DNA of 64,000 nucleotides from an uncultured Oscillospiraceae bacterium (GCA_949283785.1 CASDTR010000069.1:1-64000), one strand, 5' to 3'; counted from the first letter of the stretch, positions 1 through 8,359 are shown. The notes: generated by a model not told the origin, from the sequence alone. Translations and numbers: made by a program.

Positions 1-381
1 AGTGCCTGCAAAAGTTATCTTGGCCTTTTGCTTACTGAGCTTTGCCGCAAAAAAGAAATTGCCGATGCCGAAACCCTTGAGCTTCTGGAGAGATACTTTT
101 CCTTGAATCTCAAAACGACAAGTCTATCGGATTTCGCCGAATCTTTGGGATACAGCAGCGGATATGTAGGCAGAATGATAAAGGAAAAAACAGGCAATAG
201 TTTTTCGGAGCTTCTGAGCCGTTATCGTATAGAATCCGCAAAGAAAATGCTTGAAACTACGGATTTGTCCGTTGAAAATATCTCTTTGGAGGTCGGATAT
301 CTTAATCCGTCCGGATTTTATAAGCAATTCTGCGCTCTTTACGGAATGACCCCTAAGGAGTACCGAAATATGTTCCGCTAA
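1..381 (+). CDS. AraC-family transcriptional regulator, C-terminal part (5' end outside window)
   Basis: The reading frame is open from base 1, so the gene starts upstream of the window. The visible part ends with two helix-turn-helix units of the AraC/XylS DNA-binding domain: a first helix pair around SDFAESLGYSSGYVGRMIKE and a second around ENISLEVGYLNPSGFYKQF, closing with the family tail GMTPKEYRNMFR. The sensor domain is not visible, so it could be a classical AraC protein or a response regulator with an AraC output domain. A TTG at 28 is an internal codon, not a convincing start, because the frame continues upstream. Its target is unknown; the downstream kinase gene has its own ribosome site 100 bases later. 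Confidence 0.85.
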   Translation, partial: SACKSYLGLLLTELCRKKEIADAETLELLERYFSLNLKTTSLSDFAESLGYSSGYVGRMIKEKTGNSFSELLSRYRIESAKKMLETTDLSVENISLEVGYLNPSGFYKQFCALYGMTPKEYRNMFR

Positions 382-481
382 AAAACGTCAACGGATATAA
401 AATGGTATTCCCGGGAAATGTTTTAAATTAAAAAAGTCTGATATAGTATGGATAACTAAACAAATGAAAAGGAGCCAAGCT

Positions 482-1435
482 ATGGAGGTCAAAAGAATAA
501 CTCCCGTATCTCTTTCAAACGACGAGGGCAAAAAATACGCAGTATCTGCCGCAGAATCTGAGCTTAAAAAGAAAGCGGCAGAGGTAAAATATCTCGGCGG
601 CGGCTCATTCGGAAAAGCATTTAAGGTCACTTTTGAGGATAACACAAAAGCGGTGGTAAAGTTTCTCAGGGCAAAAGGGATGCTGAAGAAAGAGGCTTAT
701 GATTTAAAGCTTCTCGGCGAAAGCTGTCCCGTAAAAATGCCGAAGGTGCTTTTTGTCCGCGAGGCCGATGAGAAAATCCCCGTTGACTGTTACGGCATGG
801 AAATGCTTGATGGCAGAAACGCCTGTACGGATGTTTCATTTTTTCTTACTAACCGCAAAAAGAGAATGGAATTTGCCGAGAATGTGACATCGGCTCTTCA
901 CAGTATCCACAGCCATAAGAGCGAGCGCTTCGGGGATACCATGAATCCCGTCTATGAAACTTGGATTGACTGCTATAAACCCTTTGCCGAAGCGGTTCTC
1001 CGTGAAGCTCAGGCGCTTTATGATAAGGGCGAGCTTTCGGGAAAAATCATGGATACCATGAACGCCGCATGGGAAAAGTTCGACGTGATTTTCTCGGAGC
1101 CTGTAGCTCAAGGATGTCTTATACACGGTGATCTCAATATAGCCAACATAATGATAGACGAAAAAGGAAAGCTTGCGGGATTTATCGACCCGTTAAATTC
1201 AATGTATGCCGACAGGGAATACGACCTGTTTCAGTTCTATAATCTTAACGGAGAGCATTTCTTTCTCGGCAAGACATACAGAAAGAAATACGGTGAAAGC
1301 CGTCACTGTGACGATAAGCTTGCCTTTTACGGACTTTGGAACGAGGTTTTCTGTTTTATAAAATCGGGAGTTATGGTAGGCTTTATAATGAATCCTCTTG
1401 TAAAGAACATGAAAAGAAGACTTAAAAACTTATGA
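482..1435 (+). CDS. Aminoglycoside-phosphotransferase / fructosamine-kinase-like small-molecule kinase
   Basis: A 317-residue protein with the APH-type kinase fold. A glycine-rich nucleotide loop (YLGGGSFGKAFKV) lies near the N-terminus, a Lys in AVVKFLRAKG follows, then the catalytic HGDLNIANIM loop and the metal-binding GFIDP motif. Cytosolic, no membrane segment. Members phosphorylate aminoglycosides, choline, homoserine, fructosamines and other hydroxylated small molecules; the substrate cannot be read from the sequence. I chose ATG 482 rather than ATG 464 because AAAAGGAG at 467-474 is a well-spaced Shine-Dalgarno for 482 and overlaps the upstream ATG. Probably monocistronic, ending in the terminator at 1460-1488. 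There is no reason to call it a resistance gene. Confidence 0.8.
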   Translation: MEVKRITPVSLSNDEGKKYAVSAAESELKKKAAEVKYLGGGSFGKAFKVTFEDNTKAVVKFLRAKGMLKKEAYDLKLLGESCPVKMPKVLFVREADEKIPVDCYGMEMLDGRNACTDVSFFLTNRKKRMEFAENVTSALHSIHSHKSERFGDTMNPVYETWIDCYKPFAEAVLREAQALYDKGELSGKIMDTMNAAWEKFDVIFSEPVAQGCLIHGDLNIANIMIDEKGKLAGFIDPLNSMYADREYDLFQFYNLNGEHFFLGKTYRKKYGESRHCDDKLAFYGLWNEVFCFIKSGVMVGFIMNPLVKNMKRRLKNL

Positions 1436-1459
1436 TTTGAAAATATTTACTGAGTTTTG

Positions 1460-1488
1460 ATCCGCTGAATTTTTCGGCGGATTTTTTT
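1460..1488 (+). terminator. Intrinsic terminator after the kinase gene
   Basis: Arms ATCCGC (1460-1465) and GCGGAT (1477-1482), extended by a G-C and a G-T pair, enclose a U-rich loop and are followed by a run of seven T. It separates the kinase gene from the sigma-factor operon. Confidence 0.8.
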
Positions 1489-1574
1489 GCAGGAAGAATA
1501 AGGAATTACACCATTCTCGGTTGTATAATAAGTGAAGGGACCCGATTTGATTATAATCAGTCAGGAGGAGTAAT

Positions 1575-2123
1575 ATGGATAACGGCGCAAGTAGCTACCG
1601 CCGTTTCCTTGATGGTGACGAAAGTGCCTTTGACGAGATAATGAGGGAGATGTTTGACAATCTCGTTTTCTTTATCGACCGCTATGTGCACGACGTCCAC
1701 GCCGCCGAAGATATAGCCATAGATACCTTTTCGGATCTTGTGGTAAACCGACGGCGGTACAATTTCAAGGTGACGCTGAAAACCTATGTGTTCATGCTCG
1801 GCAGAAGCCGCGCTTTAAATTACATAAAGCACAGAAAAATTCTGACCTTTGAGGAGCTCGATGAGGCGGAGAATATAGCGGACCGTGAGACACTTGAGGA
1901 AACCGTGCTTTCCGATGAGCTGAAACGGACCGTAAACGCCGCCCTCGGCAAGCTGCCCGAGGAGATGCACACGGCTGTGCATCTGGTTTATTTTGAGGAG
2001 CTCACCTATGAGGAAGCTGCGAAGGTTATGAAGAAAAACAGGAAACAGGTTGATAATCTTTTATATCGCGCGAAGAAAGAGCTTCGTGATATTCTCGGAA
2101 AGGACGGTGAGGAGCTGTTATGA
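1575..2123 (+). CDS. ECF-type RNA polymerase sigma factor
   Basis: A 182-residue sigma-70 family protein of extracytoplasmic-function size. Region 2 lies around residues 25-85 (FIDRYVHDVHAAEDIAIDTF, the core-binding and -10-binding helices). Region 4 lies near the C-terminus (LPEEMHTAVHLVYFEELTYE followed by a helix-turn-helix with NRKQVDNLLYRAKKEL). The AGGAGG-type ribosome site at 1562-1568 supports ATG 1575. The stop overlaps the start of the next gene (ATGA at 2120-2123), so the two are translationally coupled, as for a sigma factor and its membrane regulator. Targets probably include its own operon, but no promoter pair could be assigned confidently. Confidence 0.9.
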   Translation: MDNGASSYRRFLDGDESAFDEIMREMFDNLVFFIDRYVHDVHAAEDIAIDTFSDLVVNRRRYNFKVTLKTYVFMLGRSRALNYIKHRKILTFEELDEAENIADRETLEETVLSDELKRTVNAALGKLPEEMHTAVHLVYFEELTYEEAAKVMKKNRKQVDNLLYRAKKELRDILGKDGEELL

Positions 2124-2731
2124 AAGATTTTCAGGAGCGCAAAGCGGAAATTTTCCGCCGCAGCGAAAAAAGAATAGCGCAGCGCCGACGCCGAAAAAGA
2201 GCGATAATGAGCTGTCTGCCCCTTTTGATTTGTATTGCGGTACTCTCTGCGGTAAAGCTGCCGTTTCTCACTGTCCATAAGGACGGCGTGAATTCTCCCT
2301 CTGAGCAGACGGCAATAGATACGGTATCGCCTTCCGACAGCGTTTCCGATGCCACGGTAAGTTCCGCCGTGAAAATACAGGGAGACGGCTATAGTGGATT
2401 TTTCAGTGAAGTTATTGAAGACCCGGAAAAAGTGGAGAATATTAAGAGCGTTATGGAAGAAATATGCGGAACTGATTTGTCGTCTGGAAAGTACGAAGCG
2501 CCTGCGGGGGCTCTTCCTCAGCCCGGGGGAAACGCCGTGCCTGAGAAGCCGGACGAAAGCAAAAGCACGCCAAGCTATACCGTAACTGTTATTTCTCCCG
2601 AAGGCGAAAAGGTGTACAGGATTTCCGGCAAAGAGCTTACAAATGAAGAAAACGGTTCTCAGATAACCCTCACCGACGAGCAGCTGAAAGAAATTACTTC
2701 CCTTTTTTTGAGTAATCGGATGATGCCATAA
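2120..2731 (+). CDS. Membrane protein coupled to the ECF sigma factor; candidate anti-sigma factor
   Basis: A 203-residue protein with a short, very basic cytoplasmic N-terminus (about 28 residues, Arg-rich), one hydrophobic segment at about residues 30-47, and an extracytoplasmic region of about 150 residues. Overlap of its start with the sigma-factor stop is the classic arrangement for an anti-sigma factor. No HxxxCxxC zinc anti-sigma motif is present and I do not recognise the outer domain, so the role rests on position and topology only. The cytoplasmic part is unusually short for binding a sigma factor. Next gene starts 12 bases downstream behind an AAGGAGG site. Confidence 0.65.
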   Translation: MKDFQERKAEIFRRSEKRIAQRRRRKRAIMSCLPLLICIAVLSAVKLPFLTVHKDGVNSPSEQTAIDTVSPSDSVSDATVSSAVKIQGDGYSGFFSEVIEDPEKVENIKSVMEEICGTDLSSGKYEAPAGALPQPGGNAVPEKPDESKSTPSYTVTVISPEGEKVYRISGKELTNEENGSQITLTDEQLKEITSLFLSNRMMP

Positions 2732-2743
2732 GGAGGTTTTAAA

Positions 2744-3493
2744 ATGAACAGAAAAAAACGCATTGTGATTATTGCTTTTGCCGCAGCGCTTATTCTGCTG
2801 GCTTTCCCGTTCTCCCATAAAATTTACAAAGACGGAGGAACGAAGGTTTATACGTCGCTCACATATAAGATAGTGGATTTCAATAAACTTACCGGAGCCG
2901 GTGAATTTTATACTGAAACGAAGATTTACCCCTTTCCCATGAACTTTATGTCCGATGATTTTCTCATGGCCGGCGCCAACGGAACCGACATCGGGGAGGC
3001 GGACGGTCACAATGATATTTTGTCCGACAAATTAAAGGTTCTGATAGACGGAAAAGGCGGCGGCTCCTCAAAGGGTGAAAATGAGATTTACGAGACGCCG
3101 CCCGCCATGGAGATAACCTATGACGGAGGAAATAATATAACGGTCGATTCCGATACGTATTGCTGGAACTATATTGACAGCAGCGGAAAAGCTGAGGGGA
3201 TCTGCGCCGACGCTCTGCATCCTCTTGAGAGCCGAGAGTTTATGAAGGAATTTACCGCAAGAACCGATAAAGTAAAATTGAGCTTTGCTCTTGAGCCCGA
3301 AAGCATCGAGGTGCGCTGCTGGTCCGAATCCTGCCTCAATAAAAGCGACAGCCCCTATGAAAGCGTTCAGGTGACAAACGGAGAGTTTACCCTTAAAGAA
3401 GGCGCGTATATCTATCAGGTGATCGGAGTATGGAACAATGAAGTTATTACAGATGCCGACGCTTCTTACTGCTTTTTCGGAGTGCTGAATTAA
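2744..3493 (+). CDS. Membrane-anchored protein of unknown function in the sigma-factor operon
   Basis: A 249-residue protein with a basic N-terminus and one hydrophobic segment (about residues 5-24), then a mixed extracytoplasmic domain. The stretch after the anchor (KIYKDGGTKVYTSLTYKIVD) resembles hypothetical membrane-anchored proteins of Clostridia, but I cannot assign a function. Behind an excellent ribosome site (AGGAGG) and only 12 bases after the preceding gene, so very probably in the same transcript. It may be part of the envelope-stress sensing set controlled by the ECF sigma factor; this is inference from position. Confidence 0.7.
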   Translation: MNRKKRIVIIAFAAALILLAFPFSHKIYKDGGTKVYTSLTYKIVDFNKLTGAGEFYTETKIYPFPMNFMSDDFLMAGANGTDIGEADGHNDILSDKLKVLIDGKGGGSSKGENEIYETPPAMEITYDGGNNITVDSDTYCWNYIDSSGKAEGICADALHPLESREFMKEFTARTDKVKLSFALEPESIEVRCWSESCLNKSDSPYESVQVTNGEFTLKEGAYIYQVIGVWNNEVITDADASYCFFGVLN

Positions 3494-3545
3494 AGCATAA
3501 CGTCATCATCTGTGCAGGAAACAAACAGTAGAGGAGGAAGGAGAA

Positions 3546-4856
3546 ATGAAAAGAACGAGAATTTGTTCGGTATTTATGAGTATCGCGCTCACTTTTGCCA
3601 TGGCGTTTAATTTCGCAGGCTGTACCGAAGAGACGGCGGAGCAGGTGACCGAGAAGGCCGTAAAATCAGGCGGCTCATCATCTGTTGAGCTTACGGCACA
3701 GGTTAAAAGGAACAATATTTCGGGCAAGGCCGCCGACGAAAAATTTACGGCGATCCGGTCGGAGCTTTACACAAAGTTTTTCACAAAAGCCGTGGAGGAC
3801 AGAAAAGGCGAAAATGTTTTTATTTCTCCTTTGTCCCTGCACCTTGCCCTTTCCATGGCGGCAGGAGGCGCCGCTGGTGAGACGAAGGACGAAATGGAAA
3901 AACTTCTGGGCGGCGGAATGACCATTGATGAGCTCAACGAATACCTTTATTCCTATTATCAGTCCCTGTCTCAGGGGGACGGATATAAGCTCAGCGCAGC
4001 AAATTCAGTTTGGCTCAGAGATGACTCGAACCGTTTGCAGGCAAAGGAGGATTTTCTTCAAAGCTGCGCCGATTATTACGAAGCTCAGGTTTTTAAAGGA
4101 GCTTTCGATTCGGGCACGGTGAAGGATATGAATTCCTGGGCTGCAGAGCATACGGATAACCTGATAGAAAAAGCGGTCGAGGAATTAGACAGCGAAACCC
4201 TCATGGTTCTGATGAACGCGACAGTCTTTGACGCTCAGTGGGCGGAGCCTTATGACAGGAACAGTATAGTTGACGATTCCTTTACAAGCGTTTCGGGTAA
4301 AGTCCGTACCGTCAAGATGATGTGTTCTCAGGAATCACTTTACCTTACAGACGGCAAGGCCGTGGGATTTATAAAGAATTACAAAGGCGGAAAGTACGCT
4401 TTCGCGGCGCTGCTTCCCGAAAAGGGCAAGGATATTTACGAATACGCAATGAGCCTTACGGGGGAAAGATTAAAAGAGATTTTGTCAAATGCCCAATACG
4501 CCGACATGCTCAGAGTCAAACTGCCGAAATTCAGCGCCGAATATGATGTGAGCTTTAAGGATGTCCTTTCGGAAATGGGCATGAAAACCGCTTTTGACAG
4601 CGCAAAGGCAGATTTTACAAACATGGCAATTTCCTCGGACGGCAATATTTTTATCGGAGACGTATTTCACAAAACATATATCTGTGTAGATGAACTTGGC
4701 ACGAAGGCGGGAGCCGTGACGGTTATCGCCACGGCCGGTTCCGCCGCTCCCACCGAGAGAAAAGAGGTCTTTCTCGACAGGCCCTTTGTCTACATGATTT
4801 TGGACAGGGAAAATAACGTTCCTGTTTTCATGGGAGTTTTGGGGGATATAAAATAA
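3546..4856 (+). CDS. Secreted lipoprotein serpin (serine protease inhibitor)
   Basis: A 436-residue serpin of typical full length. The N-terminus is a lipoprotein signal ending in FAGC at about residue 26, so the inhibitor should be tethered to the outside of the membrane. Family signatures are NVFISPLSLHLALSMAAGGA, the breach region after MVLMNATVFDAQW, and the C-terminal DRPFVYMILDRENNVPVFMG. The reactive-centre hinge DELGTKAGAVTVIA has the small residues expected of an inhibitory, strand-inserting serpin. The scissile region is rich in Ala, Gly and Ser, which would suit elastase- or subtilisin-like proteases (inference). Strong ribosome site GGAGGAAGGAG. It lies 52 bases downstream of the sigma-factor operon and may belong to it. 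Related gut Clostridia make serpins that inhibit host neutrophil proteases. Confidence 0.92.
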   Translation: MKRTRICSVFMSIALTFAMAFNFAGCTEETAEQVTEKAVKSGGSSSVELTAQVKRNNISGKAADEKFTAIRSELYTKFFTKAVEDRKGENVFISPLSLHLALSMAAGGAAGETKDEMEKLLGGGMTIDELNEYLYSYYQSLSQGDGYKLSAANSVWLRDDSNRLQAKEDFLQSCADYYEAQVFKGAFDSGTVKDMNSWAAEHTDNLIEKAVEELDSETLMVLMNATVFDAQWAEPYDRNSIVDDSFTSVSGKVRTVKMMCSQESLYLTDGKAVGFIKNYKGGKYAFAALLPEKGKDIYEYAMSLTGERLKEILSNAQYADMLRVKLPKFSAEYDVSFKDVLSEMGMKTAFDSAKADFTNMAISSDGNIFIGDVFHKTYICVDELGTKAGAVTVIATAGSAAPTERKEVFLDRPFVYMILDRENNVPVFMGVLGDIK

Positions 4857-4880
4857 CGCATTCCTATATTTTATCAAAAA

Positions 4881-4908
4881 AGTCCGCACCTCTTCCGAGA
4901 TGCGGACT
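4881..4908 (-). terminator. Intrinsic terminator, minus strand
   Basis: Arms AGTCCGCA (4881-4888) and TGCGGACT (4901-4908). Read on the minus strand the hairpin is followed by a run of six to seven U. It would stop leftward transcripts of the DUF5058/M20 operon after they pass through the repeat element. Its stem sequence is nearly the same as the terminator at 5272-5304, in opposite orientation. Confidence 0.7.
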
Positions 4909-4924
4909 GAGACTGCCGAAAAAC

Positions 4925-5170
4925 TGAAATTCAGCGCTTATTCCCGCCTCCCTTGTGTAAAGCAAGCTGAGCTTGCAGGCAATTCGCGCACTGAGTTACG
5001 GCAGAAAATCAATATAGGTTGCCCGCGGCAGACACGTCCGCTTGCATTTCGCGCACTCAGTTACAGCAGACAGCAAATATTACCTGCCCGCGGGCTGAAA
5101 TTCAGCACTCACCCCTGTCTCCCTTGTGTAAAGGGAGATGTCACGGCGTAAGACGTGACAGAGGATTGTA
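4925..5170 (+). repeat. Dispersed hairpin repeat element, copy A
   Basis: Non-coding repeat related to copies at 19.4, 50.2-50.9 and 52.1-52.5 kb. The best preserved core is 5118-5160: hairpin 1 with arms TCTCCCTT and AAGGGAGA around GTGTA, followed at once by hairpin 2 with arms TGTCACG (5139-5145) and CGTGACA (5154-5160). A second, degenerate core starts near 4945 with CCTCCCTTGTGTAAAG and a hairpin GCAAGCT/AGCTTGC. Short open frames here follow the repeat rather than a gene and are not credible. Confidence 0.75.
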
Positions 5171-5271
5171 TTCTGAAAAACTTGATGCTGCACTGTATCG
5201 TTTTCCCCTAATCGTGAAAAACGGTAACTCAAAAACTGTTTAAGTATAAAAATAACTTTATCGACAAGCTG

Positions 5272-5304
5272 AGGTCCGCATCTCAACAGAGGTGCGGACC
5301 TTTT
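5272..5304 (+). terminator. Intrinsic terminator, plus strand
   Basis: Arms AGGTCCGCA (5272-5280) and TGCGGACCT (5293-5301) followed by TTTT. It probably ends rightward transcripts from the serpin operon. It mirrors the minus-strand terminator at 4881-4908 across the repeat element. Confidence 0.7.
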
Positions 5305-5315
5305 GTGCATGAATT

Positions 5316-5972
5316 TTATTTTACCCGGCCTTTTTTGTACATAAGGTGAGCCGAAAGCATGGATACCACGACTCCGACGGGGATGAGTATGCCGACGGAA
5401 ATATCGCCTTTGAACATGAGCAGCAGGCAGATTGCCGCAAGGGGTACTACCGTAAGCTTATAATGCTTTGCAAAATAGCTCATTCCCAGCGCTCCGAAGA
5501 GGGCGGGGACCACCTGGCTGAAGGCAGGAGAAAAGGGAGAATTCGGGTCGGTGATATAGGGGAGAACGGGACTGAAAAGGAGCACTCCCGCCGCAACTAC
5601 AAGGGTAGTGACAATTGAAGAGGTGGCGGCGGCTATGGTGGAAAGTATTTCTCCCTCGTCGCTGTTGGCTCTTACGTTCGCCGTGTCGAGGGCGGAGAGA
5701 ACGCAAGGGAGCTTTAAATTGTTGATGTTTCCCGTGATAAAGCTTATGTATGTGGCTCCCGAGCCGAGTAAGGGAGTGTAGGTCATAACTTCAATTACCG
5801 CCGTGGGATAAAAGAGCAGGGCGATGGGGGCGAGACCTTTCAGAACCACCGTGGCCGAAGGGAATGCGTCATAGTAGATGCTTATGAGCAAAGGGATCAT
5901 GATAAACAGGAACAGCGCCGTAATGACCCAGAATCTGCCGTAAAAGTGGGTTCTGTCGTTATATTTATCCAT
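5316..5972 (-). CDS. Integral membrane protein, partner of the DUF5058 protein
   Basis: A 218-residue, highly hydrophobic protein with about six predicted membrane segments (for example WVITALFLFIMIPLLISIY and IVTTLVVAAGVLLFSPVLPY). It follows the DUF5058 gene by one base and has a GGAGGGG ribosome site. I do not recognise a catalytic motif. The conserved pairing of two membrane proteins with a peptidase suggests two subunits of a transporter, perhaps for peptides or acyl-amino acids handled by the upstream M20 enzyme; this is inference from neighbourhood. Last gene of a three-gene minus-strand operon. Confidence 0.75.
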   Translation of the reverse strand: MDKYNDRTHFYGRFWVITALFLFIMIPLLISIYYDAFPSATVVLKGLAPIALLFYPTAVIEVMTYTPLLGSGATYISFITGNINNLKLPCVLSALDTANVRANSDEGEILSTIAAATSSIVTTLVVAAGVLLFSPVLPYITDPNSPFSPAFSQVVPALFGALGMSYFAKHYKLTVVPLAAICLLLMFKGDISVGILIPVGVVVSMLSAHLMYKKGRVK

Positions 5973-5973
5973 G

Positions 5974-6744
5974 TTATCCCCTCCATTCGAGCCAAGCGAT
6001 GTCTGAGGGCAGCACCTGAGCCAAAAGCATTACAACGCCCATGGCAATGAACATTGAAAAGGGCATGGCCAGGGACTGGAGCCATTTTATGTCGCGCTTT
6101 TTGAGTATCTGCATGAATATGAGCATTACCGCCATGGAAACCGCCAGGGCGCTGATTGAGAGTATTCCCGCTCCGTCGCCGAGGACGGCCTTATCGCCCT
6201 GACCGACAATGGCTCTGCCTACAAAGGCGCAGATGAGTCCTATAAACGCGGCGGCGCTCATAACGTCGGCCCAGGCGGCGTTTTTGTTTACGGCCTTGCC
6301 GATGCCCTTCTGCACCTTTTTAAGGGCGAAGGGGATGATGACCAGGGGCATTATTGAGCCGAGGGTCATGACCCAAGCTGCGGCGGAAAAGCCCAAGGGG
6401 GAGTCTATTTCCGTTGCGAGACCGCCTGTGTAGCCGAGGGCTTCGATGGCCGATTCGGCGGCGGGCACTTCGTAGGAGATAGCGCCTATGACCGTGAGCC
6501 TTATCCAGGGCAGGACTATTCCCAGAGCTCCCGAAAGGGTTAAAACCGTCGCCACTATGGAAATGGCGGGGGCGATGCTGAAAAGAGCCGACTGGGTTAC
6601 GGCGGAGCGCATGGCTTCCTCGGACACTCCTATTTTTTTGCCCTGCTTCCAGGCTCTTATGAGGAAAAACAGTGACTGGGCGATGACAAACAAAACGACG
6701 ATTCCGCCCAGAATGTACATAAATCCGCTTTCTTTAAAATCCAT
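5974..6744 (-). CDS. DUF5058 family membrane protein
   Basis: A 256-residue polytopic membrane protein with about six to seven hydrophobic segments and a cytoplasmic loop containing RAWKQGKKIGVSEEAMRSAV, a pattern I associate with the DUF5058 family of Firmicutes. The family has no established biochemistry that I can state; its habit of sitting beside a peptidase and another small membrane protein points to transport. It starts 8 bases after the M20 peptidase stop and is separated by a single base from the next gene, so the three are co-transcribed. Confidence 0.8.
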   Translation of the reverse strand: MDFKESGFMYILGGIVVLFVIAQSLFFLIRAWKQGKKIGVSEEAMRSAVTQSALFSIAPAISIVATVLTLSGALGIVLPWIRLTVIGAISYEVPAAESAIEALGYTGGLATEIDSPLGFSAAAWVMTLGSIMPLVIIPFALKKVQKGIGKAVNKNAAWADVMSAAAFIGLICAFVGRAIVGQGDKAVLGDGAGILSISALAVSMAVMLIFMQILKKRDIKWLQSLAMPFSMFIAMGVVMLLAQVLPSDIAWLEWRG

Positions 6745-6752
6745 ATTTTCGC

Positions 6753-8219
6753 CTACTTTCCGCTCATGATGCGCATATAGCGCTTAAAGAAGGTTACGCC
6801 CTGTTTAAGCTGGGCGACGGGTATGCGCTCGTTTGTTGAATGGGTTGTGAGAAGCAGTGCAGTGTCGATTGTAAAGGGAGAAAAACGGTATATATTTTCG
6901 CATACGTTTTCATAGTTATAAGCATCCGTTCCGCCCATGACAAGGTAGGGAGCCACAATATTTTTTTCGTCGATTGCAACGGCAAGGCAGCTTATGGTTT
7001 CAAAAGCTCTCGTGTAGGTGGGCGAGACAAGGCTCGGCTCCTTGCCTTTAACGAATTCTATTTCCACGTCATCTCCGCCCATGTATTTTTCGATATGCTT
7101 TTTAACGTCAGCTATGGTTTCGCCCGGCATTATGCGGAAATTTACCGTGACGCTTGCCTTCTGGGGCAGAACGTTTGCGGCAGGCGATCCGCTTGCCATG
7201 GTCACCGCCGTGGTGGTACGAACGAGAGAAGCCGCAGGCGGAATTTTGCACATGATTTTAAGGAGCAGAGGTTTTAAAAGCCAAAGGTTGCAAAATACAA
7301 CTCTGCCTATGTATGAAGTGCGTTTGCCTATATTGATAAAAAGGTTATACACAAAGGGAAGTATCTTTCCCTTAAACTGATGCTTTTCGAGACGGCTCAC
7401 CTTTTTCGCCAATATGCCTATCGCCGTATGCTCGGGAGGCTGGGAGGAATGTCCGCCCTTTGCTTTAACGGTTATCTTAAAGTCTGCATAGCCCTTTTCG
7501 GCAACTCCCACTCCCGTGAGATTCGCGTCAAGAAGTCCTTTTACTTTAGCCGAAAGCATTGCGCCGCCTTCGTCGATAATGCTGTCAAGGTGAACTCCGC
7601 GCCTTTCGAGCTCCTTTGCCAGCTCTTTGGCTCCGTTGTTGCCTCCCGAGACGACTTCTTCGTTGTGACCGAGGCATATGTAAATGGTTCTTACGGGCTG
7701 ATATCCCTCTTCCAGCAGTGTCTCCGCGCTTTCCATAAGGCAGATGAGGTGGTTTTTCATATCTATCGCGCCTCTGCCCCAGATGAATTCCCCGTCGTTA
7801 AAGCCTTCAAAGGCGGGATGCGTCCAGTCGTTTTCGGTGCCTTCGCTTACGGGCACAACGTCCTGATGCGCTAAAAAAGCGATAGGGTCAAGGGAATCAT
7901 CGGTGCCCTGCCATTTAAAAAGCAGGCTGGCATTTGAAATCTCCGTGATTTCCATTGTATCGTGGACCTTCGGATACGCTTTTCTTAAAAAATCGTGAAA
8001 GCGTTCAAACTCGTTCCAGTCCGTGAGGCTTTCATCCTCGTGGGAGATCGTCCTGATTTTGATAGCTGCGCTGAGATTGTCAGCCGCTCGTTTTTCGTTT
8101 ACCTGTTCCTCGGGAAACACCTCCCCCTTTACGGAAGGGGCTTTGAAGAAACCCGCCCGAATAAGGGTTACAAGAATGAAAACGGCTAACAGTGTCAGGC
8201 ATAAGTATAAAATTGTCAT
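6753..8219 (-). CDS. M20 family metallopeptidase with N-terminal membrane anchor
   Basis: A 488-residue zinc peptidase of the M20/M25/M40 family, subgroup similar to carboxypeptidase S and PM20D1 enzymes. An N-terminal hydrophobic segment (residues 3-24) anchors it. Metal-binding and catalytic motifs are visible: DPIAFLAHQDVVPV (His/Asp), WGRGAIDMKN (Asp bridging zinc), CLGHNEEVVSGGNNGA (catalytic Glu-Glu) and MGGTDAYNY near the C-terminus. Members hydrolyse or form amide bonds in dipeptides and N-acyl amino acids. First gene of an operon with two membrane proteins. Start ATG 8219 is preceded by AAAGGATGAG. Confidence 0.9.
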   Translation of the reverse strand: MTILYLCLTLLAVFILVTLIRAGFFKAPSVKGEVFPEEQVNEKRAADNLSAAIKIRTISHEDESLTDWNEFERFHDFLRKAYPKVHDTMEITEISNASLLFKWQGTDDSLDPIAFLAHQDVVPVSEGTENDWTHPAFEGFNDGEFIWGRGAIDMKNHLICLMESAETLLEEGYQPVRTIYICLGHNEEVVSGGNNGAKELAKELERRGVHLDSIIDEGGAMLSAKVKGLLDANLTGVGVAEKGYADFKITVKAKGGHSSQPPEHTAIGILAKKVSRLEKHQFKGKILPFVYNLFINIGKRTSYIGRVVFCNLWLLKPLLLKIMCKIPPAASLVRTTTAVTMASGSPAANVLPQKASVTVNFRIMPGETIADVKKHIEKYMGGDDVEIEFVKGKEPSLVSPTYTRAFETISCLAVAIDEKNIVAPYLVMGGTDAYNYENVCENIYRFSPFTIDTALLLTTHSTNERIPVAQLKQGVTFFKRYMRIMSGK

Positions 8220-8359
8220 AATTTCTCATCCTTTCACGGTAAATTATGTCATAAATGTACTATGATTGTCAATTCAATATTACTCATAAAATGAAGAATT
8301 TAATATTTGTACCGTTTAGAATCAAAAGTTAGCCATCAGTGCGAATTTTGAAATTTATT

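Noticed and set aside
482..1435. Aminoglycoside resistance gene
   Set aside because: The APH fold alone does not show drug specificity; the protein is not close to a resistance enzyme I recognise and the context is not a resistance island.
2006..3010. Long 334-codon open frame on the minus strand over the sigma-factor operon
   Set aside because: It is antisense to three well-supported coupled genes with good ribosome sites, has no family resemblance and reads as low-complexity shadow sequence.
4900..5310. Short open frames in the repeat near the serpin gene
   Set aside because: They follow the dispersed repeat on both strands, including its hairpins, and have no coding character.
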